This document shows, piece after piece, positions 37,096-45,791 of a stretch of DNA of 56,364 nt. How positions within the stretch are numbered: position 1 is the first letter of the stretch; every line of letters starts with the position of its first letter. Position numbers and translations under genes: made by a program. This DNA comes from Oscillospiraceae bacterium (GTDB lineage Bacteria; Bacillota; Clostridia; Oscillospirales; Oscillospiraceae), in assembly GCA_017465625.1 (NCBI GenBank), contig JAFTVV010000019.1:1-56364 (forward strand), in the 5' to 3' direction. Under the pieces are notes generated by a model. That model saw nothing but the letters and a program-made list of their open reading frames with translations. It was not told where the DNA came from and searched no databases.

Positions 37096-39036
37096 ATGAA
37101 AAGAAAAGATTGTTTTTTTGGCTTGCATTTTGATTATCACGCCAATGAACATACAAAGGATATCGGAAAAGGCTTTTCTCCGGATGTGGTGGAACGGATT
37201 GTCACGGAAGTGCAGCCGGATTTTATCCAATGCGACACCAAAGGACATCCCGGTTACTGCTCGTACCTAACGAAAATTGGCACGCCTGCACCCCATTTGG
37301 TGCGTGATCTGCTGGCTGGGTGGCGGGAAATTACAAAAAAGCACGGTGTACTGCTGTACTCCCATTATTCCGGAATTTGGGAGCGCTGCGCGGCGCAGCA
37401 GCACCCGCAGTGGACTTCCAAAGGGCCGAACGGGGAAATTTCAGAAAAAATGTCCGTATTTGGCCCGTATGCCCAGCAGCTTCTGATTCCCCAGCTGAAA
37501 GAACTGGCTGCCGATTACCAAATGGACGGTGCATGGGTGGATGGCGAATGCTGGGCGCAGGAACTGGATTACAGTCCGGAGGTAAAGGCACTGTTTGCAG
37601 CGAAAACCGGTAAGGACCCGGATGCTCTGACTGAAGATGAAAGAGCATTATGGGTAGATTTTCAGCGGCAGGCATTTTTCAGCTATGTAGAAAACTATAT
37701 CCGTCAGGTAAAAGCGGAGCATCCGGATTTTGAAATAACCAGCAACTGGCTGAATTCCTCCTGGGTGCCGGACAACATGGAGATTACAGATTTTATATCC
37801 GGAGATCTGGCTCCTACAAACAGTGTGGACAGCGCCCGTTTTGACGGTCGGCTTATGCAGTCTTACGGACGAAACTGGGATATTATGTCCTGGGGCATCA
37901 GCTATCCGGTGCATCATGTGAAAAGCGCTGTGCAGCTTCAGCAGGAAGCATCGGTGATTATGGCCTTGGGCGGCGGTTTCCAGGTATACAATATGCAGGA
38001 TCCCCAGGGAACGGTTAAAGATGAATGGGCCATCCCTATTTGGGCAAAGGTTTCCCAATTTGTCCGCAGCCGAAAGGCGTTTTGCCATAATGCCAAACTG
38101 AAACCGGATGTAGGTATTCTGTATTCTCCAAAGGCATATTACAGTTGTATGCCCCAGAGCCTTTTTTTCCGGGATAATACATACAATATGGAATTAAACG
38201 GTGTTTTGATGGCACTGTGCGATACCGGTCGGAGTGTCAGCATCCTGCATACACAGATCATGGAACAACAGAATCTATCCCAATATCAAACTCTGGTGGT
38301 TACCGACTATGTCCAAATGGAAGCCGGTGTCCAGGAACAGCTGATCCAATATGTGAAAAACGGCGGCAAGCTGCTGATCGTTGGCGCACAGGCAGCAGAA
38401 AATTTTGGGAAAATCTTGGATATTTCTATGGAAAAGGGGTCAGATCAGCCCGTTGTTGTGCTGAAGGGACAGGGCGCAGCGGTGGAAATGCGCTGCCCGT
38501 ATATGCGGCTTCTGAACACGGGCACATTTCAAATGGATGAATGTGAGGTAGAGGGCGACTTGGATTGCCACAATCCGCCTCCTACAATTTTTGTAGCGGG
38601 ACAAATCCCATCCTTTGCAATGTATCCCTTTGGACAGGGCTCGGTGGGTGTGATCCCCGTAAGCTTCGGACGCACCTATTTACAGGATCAAACCTGGGAA
38701 CTGAAGCATTTTGTAATGGATTGTGCGCAGGCTTTGGGTATGGGCCGGGCAAAGGTCAACAAGGCCGGCACGGTAGAGCTTTTGATAACAGAAAAGGACA
38801 ATAAGACATATGTGCATCTGATGAACCTTTTGGGAGAACACAGATCACAAACGGTCAAGACCTTTGAAAACATTCCGGCAGCTACGGATATTCAGGTGGA
38901 ACTGCCCTTAGCACACGCACCTGAATTTGTAAAGCTGCAGCCGGAAAATAAAGACATTCCCTATGAACGGACGGATCATGGAATCTCCATATCACTTCCT
39001 ATGGTGGAACTGTATACGATCATTGAGATCGGTTAA
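37096..39036 (+). CDS. Putative glycosidase: TIM barrel plus GATase-like domain (GHL6/GH29-like)
   Basis: The 646-residue protein has no signal peptide. The N-terminal barrel begins CFFGLHFDYHANEHT and includes DGAWVDGECW (~144-153; Asp149 and Glu151 are candidate active-site residues). A Rossmann-like domain of the beta-galactosidase-trimerisation/GATase type (VVTDYVQMEAGVQEQL, ~405-445) and a C-terminal beta-sandwich follow. This layout is seen in GH42-, GH29- and GH151-related groups. The exact family and the substrate, perhaps L-fucose, are uncertain. It is inside the operon, 14 bp before the next gene. Confidence 0.75.
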   Translation: MKRKDCFFGLHFDYHANEHTKDIGKGFSPDVVERIVTEVQPDFIQCDTKGHPGYCSYLTKIGTPAPHLVRDLLAGWREITKKHGVLLYSHYSGIWERCAAQQHPQWTSKGPNGEISEKMSVFGPYAQQLLIPQLKELAADYQMDGAWVDGECWAQELDYSPEVKALFAAKTGKDPDALTEDERALWVDFQRQAFFSYVENYIRQVKAEHPDFEITSNWLNSSWVPDNMEITDFISGDLAPTNSVDSARFDGRLMQSYGRNWDIMSWGISYPVHHVKSAVQLQQEASVIMALGGGFQVYNMQDPQGTVKDEWAIPIWAKVSQFVRSRKAFCHNAKLKPDVGILYSPKAYYSCMPQSLFFRDNTYNMELNGVLMALCDTGRSVSILHTQIMEQQNLSQYQTLVVTDYVQMEAGVQEQLIQYVKNGGKLLIVGAQAAENFGKILDISMEKGSDQPVVVLKGQGAAVEMRCPYMRLLNTGTFQMDECEVEGDLDCHNPPPTIFVAGQIPSFAMYPFGQGSVGVIPVSFGRTYLQDQTWELKHFVMDCAQALGMGRAKVNKAGTVELLITEKDNKTYVHLMNLLGEHRSQTVKTFENIPAATDIQVELPLAHAPEFVKLQPENKDIPYERTDHGISISLPMVELYTIIEIG

Positions 39037-39050
39037 TTGGAGGAAAAAAT

Positions 39051-40250
39051 ATGGCATTTGAAAGAGTCAGAAGCATCTTGGACAGCTTTGTACAGGAGGG
39101 TATTCCCGGCGTGGACTGTATCATAACCATAGACCACGAGGAAGTATTTCGCTACTTTACAGGCTATGCTGATAGGGAAACCGGCAGAAAAATTGACGGC
39201 AGCGAGCTGTATCTAATCTTCTCTATGACAAAAATGCTTACCTGCACCTGTGCTTTACAGCTTTATGAGCAGGGAAGGTTTCGGTTAGACGACCCTGTTT
39301 CTCAATATTTGCCTGCCTTTTTCCAAATGCAACTGACGGAGCAGACCATGGATACATCTGCCGGAGCCAGGGTAGCCACCGGAAGCGCTATGGGAGAGCA
39401 TACGGCTGTAACCCGGGATGATACGGCGAAAAACCCGATTACTGTGAAAAATTTGCTCACTATGACCGCGGGACTGGATTATAATCTCTATGCCCCCGGA
39501 ATCAGAGCAGCGATAGAAGCAGGGAAAAGCACCACCCAAGAACTGGTAGAGGCTATGGCACAGACGGTTTTGGGCTTTGAACCGGGTACACGGTTCCGTT
39601 ACAGCCTTTGCCATGATGTGCTGGGTGCGCTGATTGAAAAATGGTCTGGAATGTCGTTGGGTGAGTATATGCAAAAGCATATTTTTGCACCCTTGGGAAT
39701 GACCAATACTTTTTTTGGTATTCCCAAAGAGGAAAAACAACTGCAAGCCTTGCCTAAGCTTTACCGTTTTGACGAAGATCATAGAAAGGTAGTACCTGCT
39801 CGTCTGGAAAACCCCTATCAGTTATCGGAGCGTTACGAAAGCGGTGGCGCAGGATTAACGTCTACAACTTCAGATTATGCATTGTTTTTGGATGCACTGG
39901 CTTGTGACGGAATGAGCAAGAACGGCTATCAGTTGTTGCAGCCTTCCTCTGTGGAGCTGATGTCTCAAAATCATTTGACAGGACAGGCTTTGGAGGATTT
40001 TCACGCCCTTCACCGGGGCTATGGCTATGGTTTCGGGGTGCGCACCCATATGGACAGTAGCCAAAGCGGTTCACTCAGTCCGCTGGGAGAATTTGGCTGG
40101 GATGGTGCAGCCGGTGCATTTTCCCTGGTAGACCGGAAAAATAAACTCAGTGTATCCTATTTTCAACACGTTCACGAAACTGGCTTTGCCTTCCAAAGAA
40201 GATTGCGGAATGCATTATACCAGGATCTTGAGGAGAGAGTAAAAATATGA
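39051..40250 (+). CDS. Beta-lactamase-fold serine hydrolase (class C-like esterase)
   Basis: The 399-residue protein shows the serine beta-lactamase/DD-peptidase motifs. Ser58-Met-Thr-Lys61 is the SxxK. Tyr184-Ser-Leu replaces YxN. His375-Glu-Thr-Gly is the KTG equivalent. There is no signal peptide, which argues against antibiotic resistance or cell-wall work. A cytoplasmic esterase removing acyl groups from imported sugars is more likely. It overlaps the GH2 gene by four bases (ATGA). Confidence 0.88.
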   Translation: MAFERVRSILDSFVQEGIPGVDCIITIDHEEVFRYFTGYADRETGRKIDGSELYLIFSMTKMLTCTCALQLYEQGRFRLDDPVSQYLPAFFQMQLTEQTMDTSAGARVATGSAMGEHTAVTRDDTAKNPITVKNLLTMTAGLDYNLYAPGIRAAIEAGKSTTQELVEAMAQTVLGFEPGTRFRYSLCHDVLGALIEKWSGMSLGEYMQKHIFAPLGMTNTFFGIPKEEKQLQALPKLYRFDEDHRKVVPARLENPYQLSERYESGGAGLTSTTSDYALFLDALACDGMSKNGYQLLQPSSVELMSQNHLTGQALEDFHALHRGYGYGFGVRTHMDSSQSGSLSPLGEFGWDGAAGAFSLVDRKNKLSVSYFQHVHETGFAFQRRLRNALYQDLEERVKI

Positions 40251-42697
40251 AAAAAATAGTATTAGATGGTGTATGGGAAGGTATGCGCAGCAGTAACGGC
40301 AGTACCTTTCCGGCTACGGTACCCGGCTGTGTCCACACGGATCTGATCAAAAACGGTCAGCTTCCCGGCGATATTTATTGGCGTGATACGGCCCGGCAGG
40401 TACAGTGGATCGAAAATGAAGACTGGGTCTACACGAAGCAGTTTGCGGTGGATACCCTTGAAAACGGTGCTGTACTGGTATTTGAGTGTCTGGACACCTA
40501 TGCAGAAGTTTACTTGAATGAGCATCTTGTAGGCTCTGCGGATAATATGTTTATTACCCACCGATTTCCGGTGGATGGCCAGCTTCAGCAGGGGGATAAT
40601 ACCCTGCGCGTGGTATTTCATTCTCCCGTGAAGCAGGTAGAAGGCACACCGGACAGATTGGCGGCATTTTCCAAGGGCCGCCTGTATACCCGCCGTATGC
40701 AATGCACTTATGGCTGGGATTGGACCATGCGTTTTGTCACCTGCGGCATCTCCAAAAGCTGCTATCTGGAATTTGATAACTGCCCGAGAGCTGCCGATAC
40801 ATACATTTATACGGAGCAGGTGGATGAATTTGGCGCACAGCTTGTGTGCGATACCCATTTTGTCCATTATGAAAATGGACTGACATACAAGATTACGCTG
40901 GAAGATCCCCAGGGAAATATGGTGTATGCAAACACCCGTTACTGCGAGGAAAGCTGGCATCGGGAGTATATCACGGTGGAGAATCCCCGGCTTTGGTATC
41001 CTGTGGGATACGGTGAGCAGCCTCTTTATACCTTGAAAATTACCTGTGGGCAGGAAGTCTTGCAGCATACAATCGGTATCCGTACCGTAAAGATTTTGCA
41101 AATTGCCGATAAGCCCGGTACAGAGAGTTATGAACTGTGCCGGAAGCTGCAGGCATCTGATTCCGGCAAAGAGTGGGATTTCAATGAAAGCTATTCCTGC
41201 TTTACACCGGTCATCAACGGAAAGCGGATTTTCTGCAAGGGCGCAGACTGGGCGCCTATTGAGCCGTTTGTTTCCGAAGTGAAGAAGGAAAAAATCACAA
41301 ACATTCTGGAACTGTCTGTCCAAATGGGACTCAATATGATCCGTGTTTGGGGCGGCGGTATGTTCGAATCGGAACATTTCTATTCCGAGTGTGACCGGCT
41401 GGGTATTATGGTTGCGCAGGACTTTTTAATGGCCTGCGGCGATTATCCGGAGGAAGAGGACTGGTTCGTTCAGGCACTCCGAAAGGAAGCGGAATTTGCT
41501 GCCCTTTCTTTGCGGAATCACCCCAGCCTGGTATGGTGGAACGGCGATAATGAAAATGCGGTGAACGGCAACGAGCAGATGCCCGAATACTGGGGCAGAA
41601 CCGCTGCACTGAAGGCTATTGGGCCGGTGCTGAAGAAATTGGATCCTGCCCGGATTTTCCTGCCCTCCAGCCCCTATGGCGGTGACCGATATGCCTCCAA
41701 AACTGTGGGAACGACCCATAATACCCAGTTCTTGGGAACATTTTTTGCCTATCTTGAAAAGGACGATTTGTCAGATTACAAAGACGAGTATAAGCAGTAT
41801 TTAGCCCGATTCATAGCAGAAGAGCCGTCTATGGGCGCGGTGAGCACCTTCTCTTTGCGCCGTATGATGGAGGAGACGGATATTTACGGAGCAGAGGATA
41901 TGCTGCTTTATCATACCCAGGGTAATCCTGCTCTGCTCAGAGAGCTTTATGATTACGAAAAGCTCTTTACGGAAAAGGTGCTGGGTTCGTTCAAAAATGG
42001 AGAGGATCGGCTGTTTAAGCTGCAGTATATCCAGTATGAATGGGTGCGCATTTCTTTTGAGCTGGCACGGCGGAATCTGTGGTTTAACAGCGGCTTACTG
42101 TACTGGATGCTGGCGGATTGTTGGCCTGCGGCCTCCGGCTGGGCGTTGATTGACTACTATGGCTTGCCCAAGGCCTCTTTCTATAGCTTTAAGCGGTGTG
42201 CCAAGAAGGTAGTTGGCAGTATCGATCGGGAGAATGGCGGCTATGCTGCTTATATTACCAATGACGGACTGACAGGACAGACCTTGCAGGTAAGCATAAA
42301 TAAGCTGAATTATCAAACCGGAAAGCTTACCTCTTGCGTGGAACAAAAGGTTTCGGTGGATGCACAAAAATTTACCCGGATCGCCTTTGATTGCAAGCTG
42401 GATCAGGATGAAATCATCCTTTGTGATCTTCAAAATGAAAACATTCAGGACCGTTGCTTCTATAAAGAGGGCAAGCTGGAACTGATAAAAACAGATTGCC
42501 TGCGTGTTACCCAAAAAACGAACACTACCATTACGGTAGAAGCAAAGGAATATGTGCATGCGGTGGCATTGGAGGGTAACGGCGTATTCAGCGACAGCTA
42601 CTTCTCTCTGCTGCCCGGACAGTGCCGCAAAATTTCCTTTGTACCTCTTCAGGCTGGGGAATCGGATATTACCTGTGTTGGTTATACCCTTGCGTGA
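40247..42697 (+). CDS. Beta-mannosidase-like GH2 glycosidase
   Basis: The 816-residue protein is cytoplasmic. The GH2 jelly roll opens with LDGVWEG and PATVPGCVHTDL, typical of beta-mannosidases. The acid/base is Glu436 in WWNGDNENA. The nucleophile is probably Glu525 or Glu526 in RFIAEEPSMG, which replaces the usual SEFG. It hydrolyses terminal beta-mannose or a related sugar from imported oligosaccharides. It is the last gene of the operon before a strong terminator. Confidence 0.9.
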   Translation: MKKIVLDGVWEGMRSSNGSTFPATVPGCVHTDLIKNGQLPGDIYWRDTARQVQWIENEDWVYTKQFAVDTLENGAVLVFECLDTYAEVYLNEHLVGSADNMFITHRFPVDGQLQQGDNTLRVVFHSPVKQVEGTPDRLAAFSKGRLYTRRMQCTYGWDWTMRFVTCGISKSCYLEFDNCPRAADTYIYTEQVDEFGAQLVCDTHFVHYENGLTYKITLEDPQGNMVYANTRYCEESWHREYITVENPRLWYPVGYGEQPLYTLKITCGQEVLQHTIGIRTVKILQIADKPGTESYELCRKLQASDSGKEWDFNESYSCFTPVINGKRIFCKGADWAPIEPFVSEVKKEKITNILELSVQMGLNMIRVWGGGMFESEHFYSECDRLGIMVAQDFLMACGDYPEEEDWFVQALRKEAEFAALSLRNHPSLVWWNGDNENAVNGNEQMPEYWGRTAALKAIGPVLKKLDPARIFLPSSPYGGDRYASKTVGTTHNTQFLGTFFAYLEKDDLSDYKDEYKQYLARFIAEEPSMGAVSTFSLRRMMEETDIYGAEDMLLYHTQGNPALLRELYDYEKLFTEKVLGSFKNGEDRLFKLQYIQYEWVRISFELARRNLWFNSGLLYWMLADCWPAASGWALIDYYGLPKASFYSFKRCAKKVVGSIDRENGGYAAYITNDGLTGQTLQVSINKLNYQTGKLTSCVEQKVSVDAQKFTRIAFDCKLDQDEIILCDLQNENIQDRCFYKEGKLELIKTDCLRVTQKTNTTITVEAKEYVHAVALEGNGVFSDSYFSLLPGQCRKISFVPLQAGESDITCVGYTLA

Positions 42698-42732
42698 ATG
42701 TCATTGTTAGAGAAATAAATTGGAGACAAAAC

Positions 42733-42775
42733 AAAATCAGTCCTGTTGAGGGAGACCTCAGCAGGACTGATTTTT
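42733..42775 (+). terminator. Intrinsic terminator of the glycan operon
   Basis: A 13-bp perfect stem (42733-42745 with 42762-42774, core ATCAGTCCTG) has an inner TGAGG/CCTCA stem and ends in T5, 35 bp after the GH2 stop. Confidence 0.9.
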
Positions 42776-42887
42776 GTATTTATGATCATATCGAAACTCT
42801 GTGGATTTGTAAAAAAGTAGTAAATTGGTAGGAAACTAAAAATATAGCGTAATTAATCGTGGTTTATCAAGGTTTTTCGGTGCGAAT

Positions 42888-42926
42888 TCAGATAGTGCCA
42901 TGACAGACAAAAAGTACTTTGATCAT
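42888..42926 (-). pseudogene. Remnant of an LMW protein-tyrosine phosphatase start
   Basis: The minus strand from ATG 42926 encodes MIKVLFVCHGTI and then a stop. The intact gene at 6492-6923 begins MIKILFVCHGNICR. A GAGGAAAG ribosome site is retained upstream. Similarity ends where the catalytic Cys-Arg should follow, and the DNA beyond is unrelated. A 12-residue match including FVCHG with its own ribosome site is unlikely to be chance. Confidence 0.65.
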
Positions 42927-42944
42927 AGTCTTTCCTCGCTTTGA

Positions 42945-43093
42945 TGGGACGGGGAACCCGTCCCCTACATTTTCTTCGTGTATTATAGCACGCAATTTAG
43001 CTTTTTGTAACTTGTAGGGGGCGATGCCTACATCGTCCCGAGGATAGCCTCGCCCAGCACCGCCTGCACACAGAACCGTCCCCTGTGTTCTCG
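42945..43093. repeat. GC-rich hairpin repeat cluster
   Basis: Hairpins include GGGACGGG-GAA-CCCGTCCC (42946-42964), GGGGCGATG/CATCGTCCC with one mismatch (about 43017-43039), CGAGG-ATAG-CCTCG (43039-43052) and ACACAG/CTGTGT. CCCCTACA near 42963 and TGTAGGGG near 43012 are inverted copies that bracket an AT-rich core. This looks like a dispersed intergenic repeat of a different family from 5776-5893. Confidence 0.65.
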
Positions 43094-43094
43094 A

Positions 43095-44549
43095 ATGGAG
43101 ATGGATTTGTATACACCGGTTGTAAAGCAAATTCAATATAATAAGAAATATGACATTCCCAACACCTTTCTGCTGCAATACGACGCCATGCGCCGTCAGG
43201 ACTTCCGCGACCTGTTTTTACAGGAACGGGACGAAAATATGGAGCTGGGCGTTTGGTTTGAAAATTGCCGCGAGCTGATTGAAACCATCGGTCTGCCTTG
43301 GCGTGGCAGAGAAGGCTACGACTGGGACTGGTATGTGGATGTGGGCTTTTTGGAGGGCTATACACCTGCCGAACGGGAAGCCATTGTGGATGAGGTTTTC
43401 CGTTTGTTCAAGGAAATTTTCGGAGCATACCCTCAGGTCGTTGGCTCGTGGCTGATCGATGCCCACTCTATGGATTATATGTGCCGCAAGTATGATATAA
43501 AGGCGTTTTGCATCTGCCGGGAGCAGTATGCGGTGGATGCCTACACCCTGTGGGGCGGCTATTCCAACGGTGGCTACTATCCGTCTAAAAACAATATGCT
43601 CTGCCCGGCGCAAGAGAAAGAAAATCAGATTCCTGCACCGGTGTTCCGTATGCTGATGCCCGACCCCATTTACAATTATGACGGCGAAGCAAAGGGGTAC
43701 GGTGTATGCACCTTAGAACCGGCTTGGACATCGGGTCAAAATCCCGAAATTACCGACTGGTATTTGGATGCCTATTATAATACCCCCTGCCTGACCCACG
43801 CACACGCAACCACCGGACAGGAAAATTCCTTTGGCTGGGACTTGTTTGGGGAAGGCTACTGTATGCAGATTGATAAGCTGGTGAAGCTTCAACAAGAAGG
43901 CGTTGTTTCTCTGCAAAAGCTGGGCGACACCGGCTCTTGGTATCAGCAGAATTTCCCCGTGTCTGCCGCCACGGCTCAGGTTGCACTGCAGGACTGGCGT
44001 GATGAGGGGCAGAAGACGGTCTGGTATAACTGCAAAAATTACCGTGCCAACCTGCATTTTTCCGAGGGAAAACTGTATTTCCGTGACCTGACCAAATTTG
44101 ATGACCGCTATCAGGAACGGTATCTCCAAGCGCCCTGTGCCGGCTGGATCGCAACCTATGACAATCTGCCCATTGTGGATACCCGTCTTTGGAGCAGTCA
44201 GGAGCAGGCGTGTGGACTCCATCTGATACAACAGGTCTCAGAAATCGAAGTTGCAGAAGTCTCTGATACGCAGTTGCAAGTAAAGGTGCAATTTACAGAC
44301 GAGACAGTAGGCAGCGTGATTTTTGCGGAGGAAGGCATCCGTTTTGAAAACTGCGGTGACCTGTACTACAGTTGGGGTGCGATTGGCGAGAAAACCACCT
44401 TATGCTTTGCGGAAAACTGCCTGCAGGGCACACAAAGAGGCTTTGCGTACCGGATGCCGGTAATCGGCAGTGTGACGCAAAACGGTGCAGGATTTACACT
44501 GCGCCCTGAAAACGATGAAATCAGCTTAAAGCTGGATGCTCGGCTATAA
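43095..44549 (+). CDS. Carbohydrate-locus protein of unknown function, probably 5'-truncated
   Basis: The 484-residue frame begins abruptly at a repeat boundary with no ribosome binding site before ATG 43095 or ATG 43101. The first residues (DLYTPVVKQIQYNKKYDIPNT) read like an internal part of a fold, not a start. Conserved-looking motifs include GSWLIDAHSMDYM, LWGGYSNGGYYPSKNN, and FRMLMPDPIYNYDG; a beta-rich C-terminus follows from ~370. I recognise a carbohydrate-active-looking (deacetylase- or glycosidase-barrel-like) family but cannot name it. It sits 33 bp before the WbsX-like gene. Confidence 0.65.
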   Translation: MEMDLYTPVVKQIQYNKKYDIPNTFLLQYDAMRRQDFRDLFLQERDENMELGVWFENCRELIETIGLPWRGREGYDWDWYVDVGFLEGYTPAEREAIVDEVFRLFKEIFGAYPQVVGSWLIDAHSMDYMCRKYDIKAFCICREQYAVDAYTLWGGYSNGGYYPSKNNMLCPAQEKENQIPAPVFRMLMPDPIYNYDGEAKGYGVCTLEPAWTSGQNPEITDWYLDAYYNTPCLTHAHATTGQENSFGWDLFGEGYCMQIDKLVKLQQEGVVSLQKLGDTGSWYQQNFPVSAATAQVALQDWRDEGQKTVWYNCKNYRANLHFSEGKLYFRDLTKFDDRYQERYLQAPCAGWIATYDNLPIVDTRLWSSQEQACGLHLIQQVSEIEVAEVSDTQLQVKVQFTDETVGSVIFAEEGIRFENCGDLYYSWGAIGEKTTLCFAENCLQGTQRGFAYRMPVIGSVTQNGAGFTLRPENDEISLKLDARL

Positions 44550-44582
44550 CGATTATCCGTAATGCTATGAAGGAGGCATACA

Positions 44583-45698
44583 ATGATGAAGAAGTATGAT
44601 GTGGCGGCCTATATCTGGCCTGCCTATACCGGAGATGAACCTCGAACCAGAATGTTTTGGCCGGAAGGCATTGGTGAATGGCAAAGCGTGAAGAACGTTG
44701 CGGACACGATGCCCTTCAAGCCGGCAGGCTATAATTGGGATCGCAAACCCTTGTGGGGCTATGTGAACGAGGCAGACCCCTATGTGATGGAAATGCAGAT
44801 CGAAGCGGCAGTGGACCACGGCGTCAATGTGTTTATCTATGACTGGTACTGGTACGACAATCGCCCGTTTTTGGAAAACTGCTTAAATGACGGCTTTTTG
44901 AAGGCAAAAAACCGGGACAAAATGAAATTTTTTATTATGTGGGCAAACCATGATGCCAATACCTTGTGGGATCGGAGAACCTCCCAGCAGGAAACCACCA
45001 TCTGGGAAGGCAAGGTCACACCGGAGCAGTTTTACATCATTGGTAAGCGCTGGATTGAGCAGTATTTTGCGCTGGATTGCTACTATAAGATCGACGGAAA
45101 ACCTGTGGTCAGCATCTACGATGTGGCAAACTTCATCAACGGACTGGGCGGCGTCGAGCAGGCAAAGGACGCACTGAAGTGGCTGCGTGAAGAGGCTGTC
45201 CGTGCAGGCTTGCCCGGTGTGCACATTCAAATGATCAAATGGGGTGAGCGCCATTTGAACCTGTCCGGTGTGGACGGCAGTACCATGCAGCTGGGACAGC
45301 TGGAAGCATTGAAGGTTTTGGAATTTGACTCCTGCACCCACTATCAGTACGCCCACTTTGCGGATATTGATCAGGATTACGAGAAGATTATGCAGGAAGT
45401 GTATCAGGAATGGGCACGGGTACAAGACAATGTACAAGTTCCCTATTATCCCCACGTGTCCATTGGTTGGGACAATAATCCCCGTTTCTTTGCATTCCGC
45501 CCCGGTGTTACCACCAACAACACCCCCCAGCAGGTGCAAAAAGCCTTCGAGGCAGCCAAGGAATTCTCCGACCGGTATAATACTGTGCCGCTGATTACCG
45601 TCAACAGCTGGAACGAGTGGACAGAGACCAGCTATCTGGAGCCGGATACCATGTATGGCTACGGCTATTTAGAGGCCATCCGCAATGTCTTTTTATAA
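44583..45698 (+). CDS. WbsX/GH99-like family protein
   Basis: The 371-residue protein has no signal peptide. YDVAAYIWPAYTGD at the start, HGVNVFIYDWYWYD (~79-92) and the C-terminal SWNEWTETSYLEPD (~340-353) with YGYGYLEAI are hallmarks of the WbsX/Glyco_hydro_99-like family. The name WbsX comes from O-antigen loci, but the fold is GH99-like (endo-alpha-mannanase type). In a catabolic locus a hydrolase is likelier than a transferase. AAGGAGGCATACA precedes two adjacent ATG codons. Confidence 0.87.
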   Translation: MMKKYDVAAYIWPAYTGDEPRTRMFWPEGIGEWQSVKNVADTMPFKPAGYNWDRKPLWGYVNEADPYVMEMQIEAAVDHGVNVFIYDWYWYDNRPFLENCLNDGFLKAKNRDKMKFFIMWANHDANTLWDRRTSQQETTIWEGKVTPEQFYIIGKRWIEQYFALDCYYKIDGKPVVSIYDVANFINGLGGVEQAKDALKWLREEAVRAGLPGVHIQMIKWGERHLNLSGVDGSTMQLGQLEALKVLEFDSCTHYQYAHFADIDQDYEKIMQEVYQEWARVQDNVQVPYYPHVSIGWDNNPRFFAFRPGVTTNNTPQQVQKAFEAAKEFSDRYNTVPLITVNSWNEWTETSYLEPDTMYGYGYLEAIRNVFL

Positions 45699-45750
45699 GG
45701 TCTTTGATAAGTACGGAAGCAATGCAATATGGATGAATTTGAATAAAACG

Positions 45751-45778
45751 CAGCCGCTGGCCAAAAGGTCAGCGGCTG
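45751..45778. terminator. Intrinsic terminator, probably bidirectional
   Basis: CAGCCGCTGGCC-AAAA-GGTCAGCGGCTG is a 12-bp stem with one mismatch. It lies between the WbsX-like gene (plus) and ttcA (minus, stop 45792). On the minus strand CGTTTTATT follows. Confidence 0.8.
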
Positions 45779-45791
45779 TCTATATTAAGTG

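Larger units (their letters stand above)
42776..43094. other. Scarred intergenic region: AT-rich stretch, PTP remnant and GC-rich hairpins
   Basis: From 42776 to 42887 AT-rich with the 15-mer shared with 7067-7081. Then come a 12-codon LMW-PTP remnant on minus (42888-42926) and a hairpin-rich block (42945-43093). It looks like a rearrangement site. Confidence 0.6.

Noticed and set aside
39051-40250. Antibiotic-resistance beta-lactamase
   Set aside because: No signal peptide, altered YxN and KTG motifs, and tight coupling to a glycosidase inside a sugar operon.
42888-43178. 96-codon minus-strand open frame ending in the PTP-like residues
   Set aside because: Only its last 12 codons resemble a protein and they have their own ribosome site and ATG. 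The rest crosses hairpin repeats and overlaps the 43095 gene antisense.
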